Shown one piece after another: positions 30,935 to 39,758 of a stretch of 42,115 bases of DNA. A model generated the notes under the pieces. The model ran no database searches. It saw only the letters and a list, made by a program, of their open reading frames with translations, and was not told the DNA's origin. Both the position numbers and the translations under genes were made by a program. The DNA is from Hysterium pulicare CBS 123377 (taxonomy: Eukaryota; Ascomycota; Dothideomycetes; Hysteriales; Hysteriaceae): the NCBI GenBank assembly GCA_000467715.1, contig AJFK01000322.1, forward strand, positions 1-42,115, in the 5' to 3' direction. Positions within the stretch are counted from its first letter, which is position 1, and each line of letters starts with the position of its first letter.

Positions 30935-30975
30935 ACAATGGACGCCAAACACCAAAACTCCAGAGGCCCAATCGA
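30935..30975 (+). repeat. 41-bp repeat, copy 2 (coding-start relic)
   Basis: Second copy of the segment. From its ATG (30938) the frame reads MDAKHQNSRGPIDNRDVDD and stops. The two copies may be leftovers of a duplicated gene start; flanks share little. Confidence 0.6.
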
Positions 30976-31184
30976 CAACCGCGATGTCGATGACTAGAAG
31001 AATCTCAAGTAAAACTTGTGAAGAACACAAACACAAAGAGGACTAAATCATGTTCTTAAAAACCAAAATGCTCCTTCCGCTTATTCAATGCTCACCTCAA
31101 TTATTTTAGTTAGCATCCTCAATAACGAAAGAAGGAGAGAAGAGAAAGCTTACCGTGCATTGTCACGCCCGGACTTTCTGGTAA

Positions 31185-34100
31185 TCACTTCTTGCGATGG
31201 ACATTCAGCTTAGCATACTCTCCCCAGCCGTGATGCATGAGTTCATGATTGATAACATGGAAGTTCTGATGATGGCGATGATGATCACCTTTTCCTTTAT
31301 GGTATGTCCCCCAGATCGTGCCGATTTTTTTGTCCAATTCATCCTCCGGTGCGTTCGGGTGCGAAAGATAGTAATCCATCGCCTTCTGACACATTTGGTT
31401 GTTCTCCTTCCAATCGTTTTTGTCCTTTTTGGCTTCTTCAGTTTCCGGTGGGTAGATGGCGTGGAAAAAGGCTTGGCACAGGTTGATGAGATAGGCTGGC
31501 CGATTTTGCAGGAGGAGCGTTCCCAAAAGCGTGCGACAGTCTCCAACTGCACGATCCATATTATCCACGGCACTCCAGCCAAATGCTTTCCAAAATCGAA
31601 GAGACTCGCTGCCGAACTTGTTGCCGCATGTGCACGGAAAGGCATCGTGATCACTTTCGGGCCCATTGATTTCCATTATGTCGCTTTTGCACACCGCGAG
31701 AATGGGGACTTGGTCCTCCACGCTGCTTTTGAAGGGGTTCAGCGAAAAGGAGCCCGGAAGGAAGGTGCTGTTTGGATCGCGAGCATTGTATACTTGCATC
31801 GAATAATGTTGAATATCCTTCATGTTCAGCGACCATGGATCCTTCACGGCGGCTCCAGTTTCGAAACCATAGAGCCGTACATGCTTCCGCTTAAGTGGCT
31901 CATAGCATGAAGACAAGCAAGCAGATTTCTTAACCTCCAATGTGCCCTGAGTTTCTTTGTCCTCGACGTCGAACCACCCAGGGTCTTTGAGGGATTCGCC
32001 AATGGGTTGTTTCCCACACCCTATGTAGCATTGTTCTTCCGCATAGGCTTTAGAAATCATGTTGTTCTGCAAAGATTGAAGGATTTTGTTATCTGATGCG
32101 TCCGAGCGTATCTTCCTGCTCAAGATCTTGTCAACGTTGGGGAATACCTTAAACCGTTGCTCCATGTGCGCAACAAGGGGCGCTGGTCCACCGTTCTTCC
32201 AACCTTCATCGGCCTTCAGGGATTCCGGATGGTCAACATCGGAAATTCTCTTCTGTACCCGGCTGGTTGCGTCCTGGATTACAAGCTTGGTAATGTCTAC
32301 ACAGGCACGTTGGTTGTCTTCGGTTTTCCCAGTGTAGTATCTCCCGCCACAAGCCTTTTTCTTCATGTCATTGTGAAAGACCGCAAAGTTCATGTTGACA
32401 GTATAATCATCGTCTGAGCGTCCGTATTGTGCTTCGTTTGATCTCTTGTTACCTTTGGCGGCCTTTAAAACCTCGCCTAACCCGAGAGCGCCGAGATGTT
32501 CAGCCAATCCTTGCGCTTCATGGGCAGCCAAATTCTTCTGGAAAGCCAAAAGGTCCTGCTCCTGTCTCTTGGATCGAGTCCGTGCTGTCTTTACTTTTTT
32601 GGGGGGAGTTGGGCTGAATTTGAAAGAGAGCTCGTTCGAGTCCCCAGGCTCGGTAGGCTTTGGAACAACTCCGTTGAAATGGTGTGTTCCAGCCATTGCC
32701 ACCCAGCCCACGTGCCGTGGTCGTACAACAATAGACATCGAGCTGTTTGAAGAACTGTCTGACGAAGTTCGCTTGACCTTGGACGAATCCGGATCTGAAT
32801 CGTGGAAATCTGGGTCGCGAAGTTTATTCAATTCGATCTCGATCTCGGGGAGCTTGGATTTTAGAAGGTCAAAATCTTCGCGGCGAGCGGGGCTGATGGC
32901 TATGGTAGGAGTGAAGCGTGTGAGCAAGGTAGAGTCAGGATTGTTACCTGCCTGCGTGAAGACCTCGGGGCTCTCATTCATCGAAGTGCCTTGTCTTACA
33001 AGAGCAAGCTTTACCAGTGTGGAAGCCAGGTCTCTTTTCAGCCCCTCAGCTGCTAGTTCAGGATTCTGCAAATATTCTGGAGGTGGTACGCTCTCGATTG
33101 GGCCAAGATTGAGCGTGCTATTGGCTTCCTTTTTAGCCTTTTCCGTCTCTACGATAGTCGTAGGAAAAGCAATAACCGCGGAGAATCCAAGGAAATAGCT
33201 AGCCAACTGGGCTTCCACCAATTTCTTCTCATAGATCTCTTTCCAGTAGGTATCTGGCCCTCCTCCCCTCAATACCGCTGTCTTCACAATGTTTACCGCA
33301 TCGGTCGATTCCAGTGTCGAAAAACCACTTCTGCCCAACGATTCTATTGTGGCCTGTTGCGCAGTCAAGGACGTATCCCCGACAACTGTGCCAAGCTGAG
33401 CGGCAGTCGAACCCCCTACTTCGCCGGTGACGGATCCGGCTTCAGCAGCAATAGGGACAGCTTCGGCAGCCACGCTTTCCCCTATGGCCACACTTTCTGG
33501 CACTCCAGCAACAAGCGCCTCGCCCATCCCTTCCGCGATACCCACCGCTGTCATCGCACCAAGACCGCCTGCCCAAAGAGTTGCACCAACCCCTACAATG
33601 GTAGAGAGCGCCGCAATGGTGCCCATTGCAATCATCGCAATACACTTTGCATTTCCGCTCTTCTCCTTGGGATGGAAAAAGTCTTTTGCAAACTGCGGAC
33701 ATCTCTCTGTCATGCTGGCTTCGGCGTTCTTGAGGTCCCGAAGAACAAGTGCATCCTGCATGTACTTCAACATGAAAAATTTGAGCAAGTGATCGATTTG
33801 GCGGGCTCGATGTCGATCGTTCGGATACTTTTCGCGGATGAGTTCGTAGGGCGGGACGTCGATGCATCCTCCGTGGCGTTCACCGCATCTCATTTTTTCC
33901 CAGCCCAGTGTGTCGTAGGCGAAAAACTCGCCCAAGAGTAGATCCTTCTGTGTTTTGACCCTTTCGAAATACCGATCGCGTGCTTCTATTGACCAGCTGG
34001 AGAGGAATTCGAATGGCTTTGCTTCATACGCGTTTCTTTCAGTGAAGGCGAAGAAGAGAGCACGAGCGAACGCTTTAGAATGAGAAATGTTGTATGAAGA

Positions 34101-34310
34101 GTCATTGGTAGCATTGTCCGTAGAGTTGCTAGAGTCTTTGTCCCTGGTAGGAAAGCCGTCATGATAATCGGATCCATTACCGGCTTGAGACTTGGTTTTG
34201 TTGAGGTAAGGGAGTTCGAGCAAACGAGCTTCGGTGACGACGATGGTACTGCATATTACAAAGAAAAGAATGATTGAGTGATAAAGACACGGCAATCGGA
34301 TGACACGCAT
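31185..34310 (-). CDS. Large predicted secreted protein of unknown family, 1041 residues
   Basis: No family recognised. A single uninterrupted exon runs from ATG 34310 to TGA 31185. Residues 1-28 are a clear signal peptide (RLPCLYHSIILFFVICSTIV then TEA). Residues 33-80 are Asn/Ser-rich with several N-glycosylation sequons (NKT, NGS, NST, NAT, NDS, NIS). Residues 223-258 form a Gly/Ala-rich hydrophobic segment (IAMIAMGTIAALSTIVGVGA, then LWAGGLGAMTAVG) like a glycine zipper, followed by an Ala/Glu/Gly repeat-like stretch to about 310; a second hydrophobic patch (YFLGFSAVIAFPTTIV) is near 372-387. The C-terminal third holds most cysteines (CYIGCGK, CLSSCYE, CTCG). The chain ends NHELMHHGWGEYAKLN plus six residues, so an HExxH zinc-site motif lies at about 1022-1026. 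A GTAAGC donor-like site about 30 bases past the stop leaves open a missed 3' exon. Function unknown; secretion is inferred. Confidence 0.72.
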   Translation of the reverse strand: MRVIRLPCLYHSIILFFVICSTIVVTEARLLELPYLNKTKSQAGNGSDYHDGFPTRDKDSSNSTDNATNDSSYNISHSKAFARALFFAFTERNAYEAKPFEFLSSWSIEARDRYFERVKTQKDLLLGEFFAYDTLGWEKMRCGERHGGCIDVPPYELIREKYPNDRHRARQIDHLLKFFMLKYMQDALVLRDLKNAEASMTERCPQFAKDFFHPKEKSGNAKCIAMIAMGTIAALSTIVGVGATLWAGGLGAMTAVGIAEGMGEALVAGVPESVAIGESVAAEAVPIAAEAGSVTGEVGGSTAAQLGTVVGDTSLTAQQATIESLGRSGFSTLESTDAVNIVKTAVLRGGGPDTYWKEIYEKKLVEAQLASYFLGFSAVIAFPTTIVETEKAKKEANSTLNLGPIESVPPPEYLQNPELAAEGLKRDLASTLVKLALVRQGTSMNESPEVFTQAGNNPDSTLLTRFTPTIAISPARREDFDLLKSKLPEIEIELNKLRDPDFHDSDPDSSKVKRTSSDSSSNSSMSIVVRPRHVGWVAMAGTHHFNGVVPKPTEPGDSNELSFKFSPTPPKKVKTARTRSKRQEQDLLAFQKNLAAHEAQGLAEHLGALGLGEVLKAAKGNKRSNEAQYGRSDDDYTVNMNFAVFHNDMKKKACGGRYYTGKTEDNQRACVDITKLVIQDATSRVQKRISDVDHPESLKADEGWKNGGPAPLVAHMEQRFKVFPNVDKILSRKIRSDASDNKILQSLQNNMISKAYAEEQCYIGCGKQPIGESLKDPGWFDVEDKETQGTLEVKKSACLSSCYEPLKRKHVRLYGFETGAAVKDPWSLNMKDIQHYSMQVYNARDPNSTFLPGSFSLNPFKSSVEDQVPILAVCKSDIMEINGPESDHDAFPCTCGNKFGSESLRFWKAFGWSAVDNMDRAVGDCRTLLGTLLLQNRPAYLINLCQAFFHAIYPPETEEAKKDKNDWKENNQMCQKAMDYYLSHPNAPEDELDKKIGTIWGTYHKGKGDHHRHHQNFHVINHELMHHGWGEYAKLNVHRKK

Positions 34311-36279
34311 CTTTGCGTGGTTGAAAGATCAGAAGTAAAGGCAGATGGCTCCAGGGTTAATCATAGACACGAGCACATTGAGGAAGGTGTTAATGAAGGA
34401 TTGAAGGGCATTACTGCGGGCCACCTCTTCTTATATATGGCAAATAGAGAGTATCTACGTAACTTTCCAAGGACGCTTCCAAGGTTCCGAAAGGCCACAT
34501 TTGTTGCAATGGATAGTCTACAACTTGTATGATGATGTTGATATCGACAATAGGTAGATACAAGTCCCTTCACCCCGTAATTCCTACCAGGCTGATGATT
34601 GCCTCGACCCATATCGAGGCGCTTGTGATGTAAGCCTCCCATATTCGTTGAGCTGGTGAGGTGTACAAGACGTAGATTTCGTCGGACGCGGCGTAAGGAT
34701 TGGTGTTTCATGTCGCGCAACCGGATAAGATGATGGATCAATGACCGACGCTGAGAAGTCTAGAATTCAATCTAATACGGAAAGGCTCATTGTGATGTTT
34801 AGAAGTGAGGGAGCATTATGCATATGGCGAGTAATCATGGAATCGACGCATCGTGAAGTGAACGTTAAGAGTAGTGGTCTGTGCACAAGAGCCGAACTAC
34901 TTCGTAGTGAACCAAACGTCGCACTTCAGACGACACGTAGTTACGTCAGCATGAAGATACTTTTGATCACTATACTTGACAAGGGAAACGTGACGCAACA
35001 GGGCCACAACAAGGCGATGGCACTCTTCGATGGAGAAGAGGGAGAGCTCTGAGGATGGTTGATAGGCAAGTGTAAGAACTACGATCCATCCTTTTCTTCG
35101 GCACAGAGGAGGATTCACTGCTTCAAAAATTTGATATTCAAACACGAAAACATATTGCGCATCGACCGCTTCCGATCCGAGGTGAAAAGACGCTACAAAT
35201 CCCATCCCAGTTCCTCCTGTCCTCTCCAACATCGGTTCCATCCTCACTTTATCGACGCATCATTCCTTATTGTCTCATCTGCACGAGCCTCACGATATCG
35301 GTTTTCTACATCATCAATATCACTCCACCCTGTGTTTGCTCATATGACGTCTCACCCACCGCTGCTTTTTCAAGACTAAAGGTAGAATTGCCTGGTCGCT
35401 CCAGCAGTCCAAATTAAAAAGCCAAGAAAAGCGATAAAACTTCACTAATTGAAGTCATCGACTGGCAGACCACTCAATTCTGGCCCACTTATCCGATCAG
35501 CACGCATTATTTGGATAACGATCACACTGCGTTGAGATTGATATCATTTTTCTCCCGTTGCACGTATCCGAATCAACCCAGCCATGATCCTTCGACCCAC
35601 CATTAATCATGTACGCGCATGAGAAGCTTGTGGTTATTCTAGTTACTATGGGCGTACGACGCTTCACCAGGAAAAAGAGTCGGTTGGGCTTGGCCAACCG
35701 GACCGTTCGCATCCGAGAGTGGAGAAGGTGGACGTATCATACATACAAAGTTCACGAGAAAAATCCGCTCCCTTCAATTGTCTGATCATGATGACTCTTT
35801 CATTCTGGCTATCTCTCAACCCCACTCAACCTATAGCTACCTACCAATGGATATAGCAGAACCTAAGAACGACATATCATCGCTCTCGCGGTGCTATGTT
35901 AGTTGTGTTGAATTCGCTGCTTTTATGACCTTGACGAAGGGCGCCTTCACAGTGCGGACCAGTAAGCATCGATGTCGGTATGGAGGTCTCTAACGAAAGC
36001 ATCTAGGCGTCCTGCCTATACAGGAGTTGGAGGCTATTGACGCCTCCCACAAATACCCCAGGTCGCACACGAGATGAATGGAAATAAACAGTTTGAGGCG
36101 AGAAAAACCCACTGGTTGATCGACTGATGTAATTCTATCACTGCAACTATTCTTCACTCCCTCTCCCTACGTCTTACACTACACAACCGAATACCCTTAA
36201 TCCCGCTCAAAGATGACATCGAAAACCTCATCCTAAAACCCCGACCCCCTCCGCCATCTCCATGAAGCTAACGCTACGC
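34311..36279. other. Gene-free gap of about 2 kb
   Basis: No supportable gene. Short frames on both strands (for example 34741-35052 and 35059-35379) have no recognisable content. Holds the upstream region of the large secreted protein and the 3' side of cullin-4. Confidence 0.5.
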
Positions 36280-39135
36280 TCAAGCAATATAACTATAACT
36301 CCCATCATCCTCCCTCTCCAGAAATTCCTTCTCAATCAACCTATCAATATTCCGCTTAATCCCGCCCACATCCAACGTACCCCTACTCCTCGTAACCCTG
36401 ATCGTCTCAGCCACTAACTCCGAATGCTGGATCCTCTTCCTACTCTTCAGGATCCTGACAATAGCAGCTTGGGTTTCGTAGTTACGGTCTGCGGCGACCC
36501 GTTCGTGCGTTTCTTTGTTCTCTTCTTTGGTTTCTTTAAGTTGAACCGTGTTGATTTTGATGCGGTATTTGGGGTCGTGGAAGGTTGGGTTGAGGGTGAA
36601 TGTGTCCGTTATGTTGATTTCGCGGCCTTTGGGGTGTTTTGATAGGGGTCTGAGTTTAGCGCAGGCGAGGGATTGGAGAGTGCGGGCCAGCTCGTTGGGG
36701 GCTGTAGTTCCGCTGTTAGCCTTGGTCCATTCGACAAGAGCTGTTGGGATGACTAAGGGAGGGAGAGAAAAGACTTACGCAAACCGGTAGCCTCCTTGAG
36801 ATAATCATAGCTCAACTTCTCACCCTCAGGTACATCGTTGAAAAGAAGTAACACGATAGCCTGGAAACTCGATACTACTAGCTCTTTGTTGCCTCTCGGG
36901 AACTTCGCTTTGATCTGACAATGAGCGAGTGCATGTTTCCAATCCAGCTTTCGTCCTGAATGCTTGCTCTTATAATGAATTTCGAACTTATCAATGGCTG
37001 TTTTGATTTGAGCGGGGATAATGACAGGGACGTCAGGGTAAGTAGGCCAGGCGGAGGCGGAGAGGATATTGACGCTCAGGTCGAGAGCGGTCTTCTCGGA
37101 CCGTTCTTCTAGGAGTGTTTTATAGGAGGCCATCTCTTCGCGGGCGAGCTCGATGTCTTTGAACATTTGTTCGAGATTTGCTGTAAAGCCCGCACCACAT
37201 TCTATGACGGAAGATTAGCACGGGGTCTTCATCTCCAAACAAATCAGCTATTCTAGAAAAGCGACACTTACCAGTTTTCAGTCTTGCCAGCATACTCCTC
37301 TCAGCATCTGCGCTCGCACTCCTACCCATGAGTAATCTCCTGGCAAGATCCTTCTTATAGAAAGCTTCAAACACCGCCTTCCCATGTACGAATCGAAACA
37401 GATCCAGCACTTGGTCTAACTGGTTATTAACTTCCGTATCTTCATCAAATACCACATCCTCATTATCCTCATCATCAGCCACGGTCTGCTTCGCGATAGC
37501 AGAAAGCTGTGCGGGGATTGCTTTTGCCCCTCCTCGAAGCAGCATATCAACATATTTGGCAATCATCTCGCCCGGTTTCGAGTTGTCCGTGTTCCACGTG
37601 CCGCTAGACTTCTTGGTTTTATTGATGAATGTTTCAAAGGCTTCACGGAGTGCGTGGCCTAGAGCTTCGTTGCGATGGAAGGACACTTTCCATATCGTAT
37701 CTAATTGCTTCTTGAGGCAGAGAAGCTTGACGACCATACTATCCTGCTCTTTTTCGTCGAAGACAATGGCGGTGCCTGTGTCTTCGATCCATTTTTCGAA
37801 TGCCGGCCGTAGCTTGTCGCCAAGACGTCTGCGCTGTAGAAGGGAATAAAGTTGCTCTAGATCTTGGACGGAATTGTCTTCGAGTAGATCTGCTACGTCG
37901 TCTTGGTTTACTGCAGGAAGATTAGCTTGCTGCTCTGGCGTCAGTCATGTTCAAAACTCACCCAGCCTTGTCTCCTTCCTTGAGATTAAATGATCTTCAA
38001 GCTGTGTGAGCAGATCTCGCCGGGTTGTGTTATCTAACCCGAACATCTCCACCCTCTTCATTTCTCTACTCATGAGTGCTCTCGAGCTCCTCACATATTC
38101 TGCCAAGCTCTTCTCCTGGCATGATCTCTCGGCCCAATCCATTATATAAGTCTGTGAAAGCTCCAGCATACGTGGTTCGAAGGATGTAGTGTACGTCTGT
38201 AACTCATGAAACATCTTGATAGTTTCTGAGAACATTTGCCTGTCAAGGTCCTCTCCCGCCCGGTCGATGGCAATAAGGTCGCAAGCTCCATCGATGATCT
38301 TGTATTTAAGCTGAGCATCTTCGAAAACGATACTTCGGAAGAGTGAAACGGCCATTTCATGCAATGAAGTGGATTGCTGGAGAAGGTACGAGCGATCCAT
38401 GTAGCAGAATATCCAGTGGAGGATTTTCTACCCATTTTCAAGTCAGCAATATACCCAGAAGCTTCGTCCTAGGATTGACCAACTCACCAACTGTTCATTC
38501 CACGTCTCCCAAGCCTTCAATACCGCCCGAAGAACATCTACATCTTTCGCCCCAAATCCGACCTTATTCAATATTGGTTCCTTCAACTCCCCACCTACAT
38601 ACCCCTTACACTTCTTTTTCAACCTATCATGAACCTTCTCCGCATGACCTTGCCGACACAGATTCTCCACCCCTCTATAAAGCTCTTCCAAACTGAAAGT
38701 AATGTCCCCATTGCGGAACACGACATCCAAAGCCTTATCCAGCTTCTCCCAAACCTGATTAAGGTAAAGTAATGGATCCGTCTTCGGCTGTGTGCGGAAA
38801 TTCTTCACGGAGAGCTTCCTCGCGCCCACGTGTGGATTGAAGCTCGGTTTCGTCTTCCGAACCCCATTTTTCGGAGGACTGATGTCGTCTTTGGTCAAGT
38901 CGACCAACGTAGCTTTCTTGTTGTTCGTAGGAAATGAGTACATTTTGTCGGCGGGTAAAGGCGGGCTCGAGGCTGCGGAGGGAAGAGGTGGAGAAGAGGC
39001 GTTGAGCCGGCTGCGTTTGGATTTCGGGGACGAGGCTTGGTTGTTGGAGGACGAGCTTGGCTTTTGTTGCGCGGTGAATAGCTCTGTGATGGTCTGTGAT
39101 TGCTTCCGTTTCCTGTCGGCTGAGGAATTGGACAT
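36280..39135 (-). CDS. CUL4: Cullin-4 (scaffold of CRL4 ubiquitin ligase)
   Basis: Scaffold that joins DDB1-type adaptors to the RING protein Rbx1 to ubiquitinate chromatin and cell-cycle targets; nuclear. Five exons, 39135-38488, 38427-37962, 37910-37272, 37201-36779 and 36701-36280, give 865 residues, phases 0, 1, 1, 1. Residues 1-100 are a disordered Ser/Pro/Lys tail with an NLS-like KSKRSR and a PIP-like QTITELF. The cullin repeats follow (YLNQVWEKLDKALDVVF, ILHWIFCYMDRSYLLQ, SIVFEDAQLKYKIIDGACDL). The cullin-homology domain has FRFVHGKAVFEAFYKKDLAR and MLARLKTECGAGFTANLEQM. The C-terminal winged helix carries the neddylation site (AIVRILKSRKRIQHSEL, Lys at about 811) and ends DDGSYSYIA, the usual cullin ending. 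The ATG at 39135 was chosen; an upstream GTG is not needed. The long N-terminal tail points to CUL4 rather than CUL1 or CUL3. Confidence 0.93.
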
Positions 39136-39758
39136 TGGCACTCTCGGTGGGCGGATGGAGTGGTGAGGTTGTCGTGGATGGTGTATGTAATCGATATGGA
39201 GCTTGATAGTGACGCGACTAAATGCGGGCCGTTTAATTGATGCCGCCCCTCTTAGGAGAATTCACAACTACTTCCTCCTTCAACGCAGGATCTTAATTTG
39301 AGACTAATATACGACTTTGTATTTTCATTTTCAACAGCGAAACTGGTGCTTGACCCGCCTAAAACAGCCGCGCCTTGTCAGCTGTCACCGGAGATTTCGG
39401 CATTAACATTCTTGGCAATATTCATCCGCAATGATCATAGATGCAACAGTTCAGTTTAGTGAATAACGAAGGCCGGAAATGATTCGAGAAGTCAACCCCC
39501 TGGGTCTGTTTCCTTACATTCAATTCATCATAGATGCAGGACCTCAGAGCATGCGTTACCAATCGCTAGACACCCATGAAGATTTTCACCTAAGTTCATG
39601 CGTGGTCATGTTACAATATGTAGTAAGAATACAAAAGTAGTGTGAGAGTTTAGAGTCATCATGGTATCACCGAATCTAAGCCTTCCAAAACGCCATCCAA
39701 GCATCCAATCTGGACCGCGCCAGAGGTAAAATATACGCCATGCCGCTTATGCCTCAAA
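39136..39758. other. Intergenic between MGM1 3' end and cullin-4 start
   Basis: About 620 bp; both flanking genes are on the minus strand, so this holds the MGM1 3' UTR and the cullin-4 promoter. No gene seen. Confidence 0.55.

Larger units (their letters stand above)
29587..31184. other. Gene-free gap of 1.6 kb, AT-rich
   Basis: No gene recognised. It contains the upstream region of the cysteine-rich gene, TAGG-type short repeats near 30410-30435, and two copies of a 41-bp segment (30598-30638 and 30935-30975). Confidence 0.5.

Noticed and set aside
31197-31910. Long plus-strand frames antisense to the 1041-residue gene
   Set aside because: They mirror the minus-strand codons of a much longer frame that has a signal peptide and coherent composition.
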